The notes under the pieces: model-generated
What the model saw: only the letters and a program-made list of their open reading frames with translations
Databases searched by the model: none
What the model was told of the DNA's origin: nothing
Translations under genes and position numbers: made by a program
Shown: positions 1-11,106 of the stretch, piece after piece
Position numbering within the stretch: position 1 is the first letter of the stretch
Layout of the letters: each line of letters starts with the position of its first letter
DNA from: Musa acuminata AAA Group
Taxonomy: Eukaryota; Streptophyta; Magnoliopsida; Zingiberales; Musaceae
Length of the DNA: 64,000 bases
Reading direction: 5' to 3'
Assembly (NCBI RefSeq): GCF_036884655.1
Contig: NC_088340.1
Coordinates: 33,565,001-33,629,000 of the forward strand

Positions 1-829
1 AGGCACACGCTTCTATCACCATCCTTTAAGAACAAGACGAAGACGTTCCGCGATCGTCCTCCCAAAGTCATCATGTCCGTTCTGACAGCTCGAAGCCCCA
101 ACCGACGGAACCCAACCCTCAGTTATTCCAACAAGACATTTATCAAGCATTCAAGTATTTTTAATGCAATATATTTTATATATTTTCATCAATTTATCAT
201 ATTTTGATATTATTTTTCTTTCTTTGTCATCAAAACTTTGCATGAAGAAGAGGAATGGAAGATAAGGAGGGAATCCATTAACAACCAAATTTGTGAAATG
301 ATTTAAACCAAGTCAAAATGAGTTTCATTAAATCATACTTCAATTAAAAAAAAAGAAAAAAAGATTCATGAAAAGGATCAAAATATTCATGTGAAACCAA
401 ATCCTCGTTCTTACAAGTGATCCTCTCGTACTTAAAAATTCATAAAAAATCTTTCATGAGAAGAGTAAGATAGAATTTAAAAAAAAAACATCAAATAAAT
501 GATAAAAGAAATTCCATGAATAAACCTTCGTAAATCAAATTTGTTTCTCATTAAAAATTCATAAGAGTCAAATATGTGAGAGACCATGCATTCGGAATGG
601 ACTAAACTTCATACTAATTTAAAAAAAATTATCAATGAATGAGTGAAGGGACTAAGTGTATAAACACAATCATTAAGTTTGTATGAAGTAAATTTGATAC
701 CAAGTAGATTGATATTTCGGATTTCATGAAAGTCTTATTTAAAGAATCGAGAAAGTCCGAAAAAGATATACATCAAATTCATACATTCGGACAAATTAAC
801 ATCCCTAACTCTCTTCTAATAAAATCAAA
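1..829 (-). other. Untranslated tail of a minus-strand copia element
   Basis: This AT-rich stretch has no sustained reading frame on either strand. It lies downstream, in minus-strand sense, of the pol stop codon of the copia element described next. SIRE-type copia elements carry a long untranslated region between pol and the 3' LTR, and the position fits that. No 3' LTR copy matching the 5' LTR at 11107-12346 is recognisable, so the element runs off the window or is truncated. The first ~130 bases are less AT-rich and could be a different sequence. Confidence 0.5.
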
Positions 830-1490
830 TTATTCTTCACTTAAAGGTTTTATAAAGATATCGACTAATTGATATTTTGTATTAATAAACTCTAAGATTA
901 CATCATGATTATCGACATGATCTCATATAAAGTGATGCCTAATGTCAATATGTTTAGTTCGAAAGTGTTGAATAGGATTTTTCGTTAAACATATTGGACT
1001 TGTGTTATCATATTTTATGGGAATGTTCTTAAGGTGAATCTTATAATCTTCTAATATATTTTCCATCCATTCAACTTGTGCATAACATGCACTAGCCGCA
1101 ATGTATTCGGCTTCGGTTATAGATAATGCAACCGAGTTTTGTTTCTTGGAAGACTAAGAGACAAGTGCATGACCTAAGAATTGACATGTTCCAGATGTAC
1201 TTTTTCTATCTAATCTACATCCAACAAAATCCGCACAATCATAGGCAATCAATTCGATGTTTTTAGATTTTGAATACCATAATCCTAGATCAGTGGTTCT
1301 TTTAAGATATCTAAGAATTCTTTTAACTACTTTAAAATGAGATATCTTAGGATTAGATTGAAACCTAGCATACAGTCTTACACTAAACATGATGTCCGGT
1401 CTAGTTGTGGGGAGGTATAGTAAACTACCTATCATACCCCCTATAAGCATTTTAATCAAAGCTTTCTCCACTTTCGTCAATGTCTAACTT
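830..1490 (-). pseudogene. Copia RNase H and RT C-terminus (degenerate)
   Basis: The minus strand encodes GSLLYLPTTRPDIMFSV (RT C-terminal region), then KRILRYLKRTTDLGLWYS, DRKSTSGTCQFLGHALVS, and in another frame SVALSITEAEYIAASACY. It continues with TKHIDIRHHFI and YQLVDIFIKPLSEE before a TAA at 830-832. These are hallmark blocks of the copia RNase H, which degrades the RNA strand during reverse transcription. A stop follows HFI (TAA or TAG for the usual R), and a stop or frame change separates the 108-codon frame at 1154-1480 from the distal blocks, so no functional protein is possible. Confidence 0.85.
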
Positions 1491-2400
1491 AGTGGAGGTA
1501 CTCTTAGGAGTATTAATAGTCTTTGAACTATCCATATTAAACTTTTTTAGCAAGTCTAAAGCATATTTTGTTTGACAAAAAAAAATACCAACACTAAGTT
1601 ATTTGATTTGTAAGCCTAAAAAGAAAGTTAATTCATCAATTAAACTCATTTCAAATTCTTGGTTCATACTTTTGACAAATGATTCGTATAAAGATTTATT
1701 AGTGGAACCAAAAATAATATCATTAACATAAATTTGAATTATAAAAAAATTATTTTTAAAAATTTTAATAAATAATGTAGTATCAACCTTGCCTTTAGAG
1801 AAATTATTTTGGATAAAAAATGAGCTAAGTTTCTCGTACTAAGCCCATGGGACTTGATTCAATCCATAAAGAGCTTTAGTCAATTTAAATACATGATTAG
1901 GGATATTATTATTCTCAAATCCGGGAGGATGTTCAACATAAACTTCTTCGGAAATAAAGCCATTAAGAAAAGTATTTTTAATATCCATTTGAAATAACTT
2001 AAAGTTATTACTACTAGCATAGACAAGGAGCATCATTATGGCTTCTAATCATGCCACAAGAGCGAAGGTTTCTTCATAGTCGATACCTTATTTTTGGTTG
2101 AAACCCTTAGCCGCTAATCTAGCCTTGTTTCTAACCACGATGCCAAATTCATCTTACTTGTTTCTAAAGACTCATTTAGTACCAGTAATTAAATGGTTAT
2201 TTGGCCTCAAAACAAGCTTCCACACCTCATTTCTCTCAAATTGATTCAACTCTTCTTGCATTACGATAACCTATAAATCATCTTTCAAGGCCTCGTCAAT
2301 GCACTTAGGTTTAATTTGAAAAAGAAAAGAGGCATTGGTATAAAAATTTTTAAGAGAAGAACGAGTGTGAACCCCTTTTGATGTGTCTCCTATGATCAAC
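1491..2400 (-). pseudogene. Copia reverse transcriptase (degenerate)
   Basis: Minus-strand translation shows NKARLAAKGFNQK, then GIDYEETFA, then FKLFQMDIKNTFLNGFI, EEVYVEHPPGF and LTKALYGLNQ, all RT blocks of Ty1/copia. The catalytic box reads YVNDIIFGS: the first aspartate of the usual YVDD is Asn (codon at 1722-1724), which by itself should abolish polymerase activity. Stop codons follow GFNQK and the TFALVA block. The upstream part NQFERNEVWKLV near 2240 is the conserved RT entry segment. Confidence 0.85.
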
Positions 2401-3648
2401 TCCTTAGGATGAGCATCTACATACTTTCATTCCTTGGGTAAGGATGTTTCGGAAGAAGATGCATCCAAGTTACTATTTGGAGGAGAGGGTTCATTTAAAT
2501 TCAAAGCATCAAAATCAAGATCATCATCAAACTTATTTTTCTTACGTTCGGAAACTTTATCAAAGACAACATGAATAGATTCTTCTATAACTAAAGTTCT
2601 TTTGTTAAAAATACGAAATACTTTAGAAATAGAAGAAGAGCCAAAAAAAAATTCCTTCATCAGATTTTGCATCAAACTTTCCTAAGGCATCTTTTTCATT
2701 CAAGATAAAATATTTACAACCAAAAATTTTAAAATATAAAATGTTCGATTTTTTAGTGTTCTACAACTCATAAGGAGTTTTGGAAAGTAATGGTCTTACT
2801 AAAACCTTATTCATGACATAACATGCTATATTTATGGCTTTAGCCCAAAAATATTTTGGTAGGCTATGTTTGTTTAGCATGGTTCTTGCCTTTTCTTGTA
2901 AGTTTCTATTTTTTCTTTCTATTACTCCATTTTATTACGGATTTCTTGGAGTAGAGAAATTATTATTGTATTCATTAGATTCACAAAAATTTTAGAAATC
3001 ATGGTTTTGAAATTTTTCACCGTGATCACTCCGAATTGATGAAATCATAAAGCCTTTTTCATTTTGAACAAGTTTACAAAACTTTGAAAAACACCTAAAG
3101 CAATCAGTTTTGTGTGCCAAGAAGTATGTCTAAGTGTATATACTATAATCGTCCATAATTACAAAGGTGTATTTGTTACCTCCTAGGCTTGATATATCAA
3201 TTGGTCCAAACAAATCCATATGGATCAATTGTAATGGTCTAGAGGTGCTTATTTGATTCTTTGGTTTGAAACTATCTTTTATTTATTTTCCTAGTTGACA
3301 TGCATCATACACATTGTCCTTGACAAACTTAATGTTAGGAATATCTCTAACAAGTTCTTTAAATAAGATTTGAGAGATTAATTTCATACTAGCATGACAT
3401 AATCTCCTATGCCAAAGCCAAGCATCATCATTCAAAATAAAAAAATATATTTTATTACAAAGATCATCAATGTCAATAGTGTACACATTATTTTGTTTTA
3501 GCGGAATCATAAAGGAGTTTTTGTGTGGTTGTTCAATAATGCAAACATTGGATTCAAATTTAATGGCATATCCTTTATCATATAATTGACTAATGCTCAA
3601 GAGATTATGTTTTAAACCATCAACCAACAATGCATCTTTGATCAACAA
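2401..3648 (-). pseudogene. Copia GAG-pre-integrase and integrase (degenerate)
   Basis: The 121-codon minus-strand frame at 3283-3648 begins with LLIDALLVDG-like sequence, then LKHNLLSISQLYDKGY, and carries the His-Cys zinc-binding start AWLWHRRLCHASMKLISQ. Further on, blocks resembling the DD-35-E core appear: YTFVIMDDYSIYT near 3140, SIRSDHGEKFQNH near 3020 and NGVIERKNR near 2920. SLPKYFWAKAINIACYVMN follows near 2830. The frames are joined only through stops (for example after SIYT). The 82-codon frame at 2427-2675 is the integrase-RT linker. Confidence 0.8.
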
Positions 3649-3958
3649 GTTAGATTTGTTACCTATGGTTCCTTTGCCAATGATTTTACCCTTTTTGTTG
3701 TCTCCGAAGGTGACATACTCGTCGTCTAGGCTAGTGAGTTTAGAGAATTGAGATGGATCTCCGGTTATGTGCCTTAAGCATCCACTATCAAGGTACTATC
3801 TCTTGCTCCTAACTTGTGATTGTAGACATTTCTACAAAAAAGGATGATTTTTTGGTACCCATTTGACCTTGGGTGCCTCAAAAATCAATCTACACACTTT
3901 ATCATGTTGCATTGAGTCATTTGATATTCCTTTCGGAACCCAAATCAATCTATGTAAA
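3649..3958 (-). pseudogene. Copia protease fragment cut by the gypsy insertion
   Basis: The minus strand reads LDSGCLRHITGDPSQFS, followed by VTFGDNKKGKIIGKGTIG, the copia aspartic protease with its DSG active site and the conserved RHxTGD block. It runs directly into the GAG-pre-integrase segment. The 5' part is separated by 5.6 kb because the gypsy element inserted at 3958/3959; the coding sequence resumes at 9593. Confidence 0.8.
3954..3958. repeat. Target-site duplication gtaaa (left)
   Basis: The 5-bp gtaaa abuts the TG of the left gypsy LTR and recurs at 9588-9592 directly after the CA end of the right LTR. A 5-bp duplication is standard for LTR retrotransposon integrase and fixes the element ends at 3959 and 9587. 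Confidence 0.95.
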
Positions 3959-4299
3959 TGTTAGGACTCTAGCTAGGAGAGTCCTAATTGAAAGGGACAT
4001 TCTGTTAGGAGGTTTTTTCTTGGAGAAGAATTAGGAGTTGTAAGGGAATAGGAGTCTTGAGTATGAGTCATATTAGGAGTTGGTTAGAAGTAAGAGTCTT
4101 AAGTAGGAGTCCTATTAGAAGTTAAGGTTTAGAAGCCCTATAAATAGCCATGTATTCCTTCTCTTTTCTTAAGCAATAGATGAATCTTTTCTGCAGCCTT
4201 TGAGCAGCAACTTGGAGGGAGGAACCCCTATAAAGTTCCAAGGAGGCCGATCCCCTAAAGAGATCAACCCCAAGTTTAGAATCTGCAAGGGTTCTAACA
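3959..4299 (+). repeat. Gypsy 5' LTR
   Basis: It starts TGTTAGGACT and ends TTCTAACA, giving TG...CA ends with a short terminal inverted repeat tgtta/taaca. A TATA box (tataaata, 4139-4146) marks the likely promoter, so the transcript should start about 30 bp downstream. It pairs with 9247-9587. The eight differences, at 4012, 4106, 4119, 4125, 4152, 4179, 4233 and 4249, are all A/G. Confidence 0.95.
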
Positions 4300-4301
4300 C
4301 C

Positions 4302-4316
4302 TGGTATCAGAGCAGC
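4302..4316 (+). other. Primer-binding site, initiator tRNA-Met type
   Basis: The sequence tggtatcagagcagc lies 2 bases after the 5' LTR. It is the usual plant complement to the 3' end of initiator tRNA-Met that primes minus-strand DNA synthesis. Confidence 0.9.
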
Positions 4317-4837
4317 ATTCTTGGCGTCTCGCTGCCCTTCCACAGCCATCCATCAACCCTCCACAACCATCCAAAGCAATTCCCACAATTGCTTAAAAGA
4401 TCGTCGCCGAATTCCACCATCATCTCCACCACCGCAGATCAACCTTTGATCTCCCCGTGAATTGCAACAGGTTCTGGTTTCCTACCTTACTGCTGCTGCA
4501 ATTTATTTATCCCTATTCGAAAATCCAAAAAAAAAAAAAAAGAAAAATTTCGTTCCTATATTGCTGTAAATTTTCATCGTAAGTTGCTGAAATTTTTCGA
4601 CGAGAATTCTGCTATCGCAACTTACACCAATTTTCTTGCTGTTACTGTCGAAATTTTCTTGATGGACATCCTTGCTATCATATAAACTGAGATATTGCTG
4701 TCAACTCTCTCCTCAAATCTCTCAAATTTTTTGTGGAGATTTCGTCGAGAAACCGCTGTTTCTTCGACGATAATTCTGCTCTTACAAGACAACACAATTC
4801 TGCAGCAAACTTTCACTGATTTCTATCAAACCTATAC
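4317..4837 (+). other. Gypsy untranslated leader
   Basis: About 520 bases lie between the primer site and the gag ATG, including an A-rich run near 4529-4548. The small frames here on both strands look incidental. No conserved motif was recognised. Confidence 0.6.
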
Positions 4838-7800
4838 ATGCCTTTAACTCGTCAACAAAAGAGAGATCTTAACATCATAGATTTGGAGTCATATACTATG
4901 GCATCTGAGGAGGCAATCAATGCTAAATTTGAAGCCTTTGAGGCACGAATGGAGGATAAGATTCGGACTCTCCTTACCGAATTCAGTTTGGGCCGACCAC
5001 CAAGCCCGAAGAAATCACATCAAGGAGAGAGCTCTAACCAATCACATCATGCCCAAAGAGATGACTTCCAAGAGAGGGGAGGCTCTATAACCGACCCCAA
5101 CTATTCACGCATGAGAGTGGACTTCCCTAGATGGGAAGAAGGAGACCCAATTGGTTGGATCTCGTGCGCTGAGCGATATTTTCGGTACCATAAAACTGTG
5201 GATGCATCCATGGTGGAAATTGCAGCTATACATCTTGAAGGGGATGTCATACAATGGTTTGACTAGTTTGAACACACTTATGGAGCCCTTTCATGGTGAT
5301 AATTCAAAGAAGGACTACTGATCCGCTTTGGACCAACTTATTACGAGAACATTGACGGACAACTAGCAAAGATCCGACAAACCTCCACCATTCAGGAGTA
5401 CCAAACCAGGTTTGAAAGATTATCTAATCAAACTCGTGATTGGTCTGAAAAATAGTTATTGGGGACTTTTATTGAGGGCTTAAAGCCGGAGATCCGGGGA
5501 GAAGTTAAGGCACGACAACCATACACGCTTATGGCAGCCATCTCTTTCGCACGACTTCAAGAGGAGAGATTGAACCATGAAGCCCGGAGGACAAGGATCA
5601 CTCCACGACCTACAATACTAAAGCCCTCAGCCCCCCCTACTATCAACCGAGTCCCTGCACCGAAAAGGTTAACAAGAGAAGAACTTCGGGAGCGATCTGC
5701 GAAGGGGTTATGTTGGCATTGCGACGAGCCGTGGAGCCGCGAGCATCGCTGTAAAAAAGGTAGACTTCATATGATTGAACCAGTAGAAGAAGAGGTCATT
5801 GAACATCTAGAAGAGAGCCTTGAACATGAAGAAGAAGATATGGAAGAAGAGCCACAGCCGATCGACATTACGGTACACGCACTAGCCGGCTATTCAAATC
5901 CGCAAACGATGAAAGTTGGAGGCCTTCTCAAACAACAGCCGATCACTGTTCTCATCGACACGGGTAGCACTAATAACTTCCTGAATAGTAAGGTTGCTGC
6001 TCGGATGGCACTGCATATTGAAGGTTGCAGCAAGTTCGATGTAAAGGTTGCCGACGGTAGAATCCTAAAGTGCGACCAAAGATGCTCGCAGGTGAAACTA
6101 TTACTGCAAGACCAAGAAATTATCACCGATTTCTTCCTCCTACCAATCGATGACTATGAGGCAGTGCTTGGTATAGAATGGCTGACTACACTAGGTGATG
6201 TTTCTTGGAACTTTTCTAAATTAATTATGAAATTCTACTGTAAGGGCAAACAGATCATCCTACGCGGGAAGCGCGGAAGCAACGTTACCATTGTTTCGAT
6301 CCAACGAATGGAGAAAGTTTTACACAAGGTAAATGGTGCCTTTTTGATGCACCTCCAACAGCAACCAGAGGGGAAGAAAATAGAATTTGAAGATCAAAAT
6401 CTTGCCCAATTGCTTATTGAATTTGCCGACATATTTGCCGAACCGCGCGGTCTTCCTCCTTCTCGGCAACATGACCATCGAATTCCAATCCTTCCGGGCA
6501 AGCCACCAGCGAACACTCGACCATACCGATATCCTCACCTCCAGAAAGATGAAATTGAAAAGATCGTAAAGGAGATGCTTGAAACAGGGGTGATTCGACC
6601 AAGTTGCAGCCCCTATTCCTCACCAGTGCTACTTGTACGCAAGAAGGATGGAACTTGGCGGATGTGCCTCGACTACCGAGCTTTAAATAGCATCACCGTC
6701 AAGGACAAATACCCAATACCAGTGGTGGATGAACTTCTTGATGAATTGAAAGGAGCTCAAGTCTTCACGAAGTTGGACCTCCGATCCGGTTACCACCAAA
6801 TTCGGGTATGTAACGATGACATTCCAAAAACTGCATTTCGCACACATGATGACCATTATGAATTCTTGGTAATGCCTTTTGGACTCACTAATGCTCCTTC
6901 AACCTTTCAAAGTCTCATGAATGATATATTTCGGAGCTTTCTTCGTAAATTTGTGCTGGTATTTTTCGATGATATTCTCGTTTACAGCCCTTCTCTTGAG
7001 ACTCACTTTCAGTATTTACGGATTATTTTGACGATCCTTTGGGAGAATACTCTTTTTGTTAAGCAACCAAAGTGCAGCTTTCTCCAGCAAAAAGTAGAGT
7101 ACCTTGGGCATATAATATCAGAAGAAGGAGTGGCGGTAGACCCAACAAAAATTGAGGCAATGCAAGGCTGACCGAAACCTACAAACGTGAAATTACTACG
7201 GGGGTTCCTTGGACTAACGGGCTACTACCGAAAATTTGTTAAGGACTATGGGAAGATCAGTACACCACTCACTTCTTTACTGAAAAAAGATGCTTTCCAA
7301 TTGTCAGACAAAGCCTCTGCTACCTTCGACAAACTTAAAGCAGCCATGACAACAACGCCGGTGCTTGCGCTACCAGATTTCAATAGACCTTTCATCAATG
7401 AGGTCGACGCATCTGGAGTCGGAATTGGAGCCGTTCTCATGCAAAATGGTCGACCACTCGCATACACTAGCAAGACATTATCTCCCTCCCATCAAAATAT
7501 GTCAGTATATGATAAGGAGATGCTTGCCATTGTACACGCAATAACGAGGTGGAGACCCTACCTGATCGGCCGACGATTTCAAATTAAAACTGACCATAAA
7601 AGCCTCAAGTACTTTTTGGAGCAAAAGATATCATCCCCTGAGTAGCAAAAATGGGTAACCAAACTTCTTGGATTTGATTATGAAATTATTTACAAAAAGG
7701 GGAAAGAAAACGTTGTTGCGGATGCACTCTCACGGCTACCTGAACAAGCTAAGGTTTCAGCCATCTCCCTTCCTACCACCGGTCTCCTCGAGGACATTAG

Positions 7801-9217
7801 GAAAGAATGGAAGAAGGATCCAGAGATCAACAAGATCATAAAAAAATTGGAGGAGGATCCAAGTGCAATAGCACACTACACCTAGGATTTGAGGGATTTA
7901 CGCTACAAAGGTCGCATTGTGCTTATACCTGACTCCCCTTGCATCGCAATCATCTTGCATGAAATGCACTCTATACCTTCAGCAGGGCACTCTGGATTCC
8001 TAAGAACCTACAAAAGAGTGAAGCAAAATTTTTATTGGAGAGGGATGAAAAAAATTATTGCTGAATATGTGGCACAATGTGATGTATGTCAACAGCACAA
8101 GGGTGAAACTGTGGCAAATCCAGGGAAGCTACAACCACTGCCCATACCAGACTTAGTATGGACTGACATCTCCATGGACTTCATTGAAGGGCTGCCATCT
8201 TCCAAAGGTAAAAGCACGATTCTCGTGGTGGTTGATCGACTTACGAAATATGCTCATTTTTGTGCTGTGAGAAATCCCTACACTACTACTAGTATTGCTC
8301 AGATTTTCATAGAAAATATTGTTAAACTGCATGGGATGCCAAGGTCCATCGTAAGTGATCGTGACAGGATCTTCACAAGTAAATTTTGGACGGAGTTATT
8401 TCAGTTACAAGGTACCAAACTCAAGATGAGCACAGCATATCATCCACAAACTGACGGCCAAACAGAGGTGGTAAATAGGTGCTTAGAGACGTACCTCCGG
8501 TGTTTCACTAGCGACCGACCAAAAGAGTGGGCAAAATGGCTTCCTTGGGTCGAATGGTGGTATAATACTACATATCATTCATCTACAAAATGTGCCCCTT
8601 ATGAAGCATTGTATGGTCGACCAACACCTGTGATTCCAAAGTATGTAATTGGCTCGGCCAAGGTAGATCAGGTTGACCAAGAATTGATTGATAGGGACAA
8701 ACTCTTACAACTGTTAAAAAATAATCTCTCTACCGCTCAAGCCAGAATGAAGCAGCAAGCCGACACACGACGAAGTGAAAGAGAATTTTCAGTGGGAGAT
8801 TGGGTTTATCTTCGCCTACAACCATATAAGCAACTCTCTATCAACACTCGAGCCTCCATGAAGCTATCCCCACGTTTTTATGGGCCCTATCAGATCACAG
8901 AGCGTATTGGAGCCGTGGCATACAGACTTAATTTACCTAAAGATGCCAAAATTCACCCTGTCTTCCACGTATCATGCCTAAAGCCCAAGTTGGGAGAACA
9001 CGAGTCACCCCAGATCCAACTACCCAACACAACTGAGGATGGAGTTATTCAAGCCCAACCACAGGCCATCCTCGATCGCAGGATCGTGATGCGTCGCCGA
9101 CATCCCTCTACTGAAGTACTAGTGCATTGGAATAATCTACCACTTGAAGACACCACATGGGAACCATATGAGGAGCTGAAGACCCGGTTCCCTGAGTTCA
9201 TGGAATCTCAGCCTTGA
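4838..9217 (+). pseudogene. Gypsy gag-pol, one frame with seven internal stops
   Basis: The single frame of 1460 codons is intact except for stops at 5264, 5297, 5300, 5453, 7169, 7643 and 7883. Domains in order, with residue numbers from the ATG at 4838: gag capsid to about 290; zinc knuckle CWHCDEPWSREHRC; protease IDTGSTNNF (Asp374); RT with WRMCLDYRALN and FFDDILVYS (Asp711-Asp712); RNase H EVDASGVGIGA (Asp857) and TDHKSLKYFLEQ; integrase with its His-Cys finger ending QCDVCQQHK; and a catalytic triad Asp1110, Asp1174, Glu1210 with exactly 35 residues between the last two. The tail has VFHVSCLKPKLG and a chromodomain-like ILDRR...VLVHWNNLP...TTWEPYEEL. Each stop can be explained by one transition from a Trp, Gln or Arg codon. 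Confidence 0.95.
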
Positions 9218-9232
9218 GGACAAGGCTGATTT

Positions 9233-9246
9233 GAAGAGGGCGGGTC
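9233..9246 (+). other. Polypurine tract
   Basis: Purine-rich gaagagggcgggtc lies immediately before the TG of the right LTR, where plus-strand DNA priming is expected. It starts 16 bases after the gag-pol stop codon. Confidence 0.8.
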
Positions 9247-9587
9247 TGTTAGGACTCTAGCTAGGAGAGTCCTAATTGAAAGGGACATTCTGTTAGGAGA
9301 TTTTTTCTTGGAGAAGAATTAGGAGTTGTAAGGGAATAGGAGTCTTGAGTATGAGTCATATTAGGAGTTGGTTAGAAGTAAGAGTCTTAAGTAAGAGTCC
9401 TATTAGGAGTTAGGGTTTAGAAGCCCTATAAATAGCCATATATTCCTTCTCTTTTCTTAAGCAATAAATGAATCTTTTCTGCAGCCTTTGAGCAGCAACT
9501 TGGAGGGAGGAACCCCTATAGAGTTCCAAGGAGGCCAATCCCCTAAAGAGATCAACCCCAAGTTTAGAATCTGCAAGGGTTCTAACA
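9247..9587 (+). repeat. Gypsy 3' LTR
   Basis: It has the same length as 3959-4299, with the same TATA box (9427-9434) and identical ends, and is followed by the gtaaa target duplication at 9588-9592. Differences from the left copy are at 9300, 9394, 9407, 9413, 9440, 9467, 9521 and 9537. Confidence 0.95.
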
Positions 9588-9592
9588 GTAAA

Positions 9593-11030
9593 CTATATCT
9601 CTTAAATGGATAATTTGTATGCAACATGTCCGGGTTTACAAAAAAAGTTGCATTTGGTGTGAGGTGATATATGTAGGGTAGGGCCTTTAATAAAGATGGT
9701 TGGATTTTTGTGAAAGCTACTCACAAATCCGATTCTATCTCTTCTATGAACGTGATCCTTATTGGCAAGGATTATATTCAAGGATTTGCTACCAACCTCA
9801 AACTTTTCTAAGGTTTTTTTGAGTAGCAAGTTTTCCTTTTTAAGTTGTTCTAATTCATCACATTTTGTGCAATGAGCTAAACTATCATCATGCTTAATTT
9901 TTAATCTATCAAAATCACTAATAAGAGAAGCATGCTCCTTTTTCAACAATTTATATTTTTTACTAACTATTTTGCATTCATCAAATAAATCATGAAGAAC
10001 GCTTAATAATTCATCAAAAGATAAATTTGTATATAATGAACTACTTATCTCATCTCCGATAGCCATTAGTGCATAGTGAGTAATTTGCTCAGTGTTGGTT
10101 GGCTCCTCCTCTTCGGATGCACTTGAATCGTCTTATGTTACTTTAAGAACCTTCTTTTTCTTTGGTTGCTTCTTCTTTGCTAGGGGACATTCGCTCTTGA
10201 AATGTCCTGACTTCTTGCATTCGTAGCATATTACTTGATGTTTCTTGGGTTCAAATTTATTTTTAGTATCATTTTTAAATGTATTCTTTTTTATGAATTT
10301 TTGAAACTTTCTTGTTAAGAGTACTAAGTCATCATCAAAGTCCTCATCACTTGAATTTTCTTTCAAATGGTCTTCTTGAGTTCTTAGTATCATATACTTC
10401 ATATTATTTGAAAGATTGTTCTCAAGCTCTTCATAAGCATTACAAGTCATCTCATAGGTCATTAGTGACCCAATTAGTTCTTCGAGAGGAAAGTTATTTA
10501 AGTCCTTGGTCTCTTGAATGACTATCACTTTAGGGTCCCAACTCTTTGGAATGGATCTTAAAATTTTATTAACAAGTTCAAAATCTGAGAAACTTTTACC
10601 AAGTCCTTTTAGACCATTGATGATATTCGTAAATCAGGTGTATATGTCTCTACTGGTCTTACTCGGTTTCATCCAAAACAACTCAATAAGTATGGACTAA
10701 AAGATTAATTTTTGACTCCTTTACTCTACTAGTGCCTTCGTGAGTAACTTCGAGTGTGTGCCAAATATCAAAAGTCGTTTCACAAATAGACACTCGATTG
10801 AACTCGTTTTTATCTAAAGCACAAAACAAGACATTCATAGCCTTGACGTTTAAAGTGAAAGTCTTCTTCTCCAACTCATTACAATCGTTTATTGGAAGAC
10901 AAAACTTTTGAAACCCATTTTCGATAATGTTCCATAGCTCAAAATCCATAGAAATCAGAAAAATCCTCATTCTAGTCTTCTAATATGTGTAATCGATCTC
11001 ATTGAACATTAGAGGATATGTGATTGAATG
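9593..11030 (-). pseudogene. Copia gag with two zinc knuckles (degenerate)
   Basis: The minus strand starts near 11030 with a segment reading MFNEIDYTY, stop, KTRMRIFLISMDFELW. It continues through FDIWHTLEVTHEGTSRVKES (10683-10970) and EELIGSLMTYEM to the knuckle CYECKKSGHFKSEC (10133-10528), a good CX2CX4HX4C. The 154-codon frame at 9602-10066 has a leucine-rich, Lys/Glu-rich coiled-coil-like part and a second, damaged knuckle beginning CNFFCKPGH. This is the UBN2-type capsid of SIRE-like copia elements. Stops and frame breaks lie at 10067-10132 and 10529-10682. Confidence 0.85.
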
Positions 11031-11091
11031 ACCCTCTTGGTTGCTGGCAAATGCTATCTCTTTTGGGTTTCAAACCATATGAGAGTGACCT

Positions 11092-11104
11092 TGCTCTGAT
11101 ACCA
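11092..11104 (-). other. Copia primer-binding site (tRNA-Met)
   Basis: The minus strand reads tggtatcagagca two bases inside the LTR end at 11107. It is the same primer type as the gypsy element and the plus-strand copia element at 26257. Confidence 0.9.
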
Positions 11105-11106
11105 AT

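Larger units (their letters stand above)
3959..9587 (+). mobile_element. Full-length Ty3/gypsy chromovirus, 5629 bp
   Basis: Complete structure: 341-bp LTR, tRNA-Met primer site, one gag-pol frame with capsid, zinc knuckle, protease, RT, RNase H, integrase and a chromodomain-like tail, polypurine tract, 341-bp LTR, and a perfect gtaaa target duplication. The compact size, short LTRs and C-terminal chromodomain fit a Reina-like chromovirus; the clade assignment is inference. The two LTRs differ at 8 of 341 positions (by eye), so the insertion is fairly young and clearly younger than the copia element it splits. Seven in-frame stops make this copy non-autonomous although there is no frameshift. 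Confidence 0.95.

Noticed and set aside
4200..4460. 86-codon frame across the end of the gypsy 5' LTR
   Set aside because: It spans the LTR end, primer site and leader, so it is incidental to the element.
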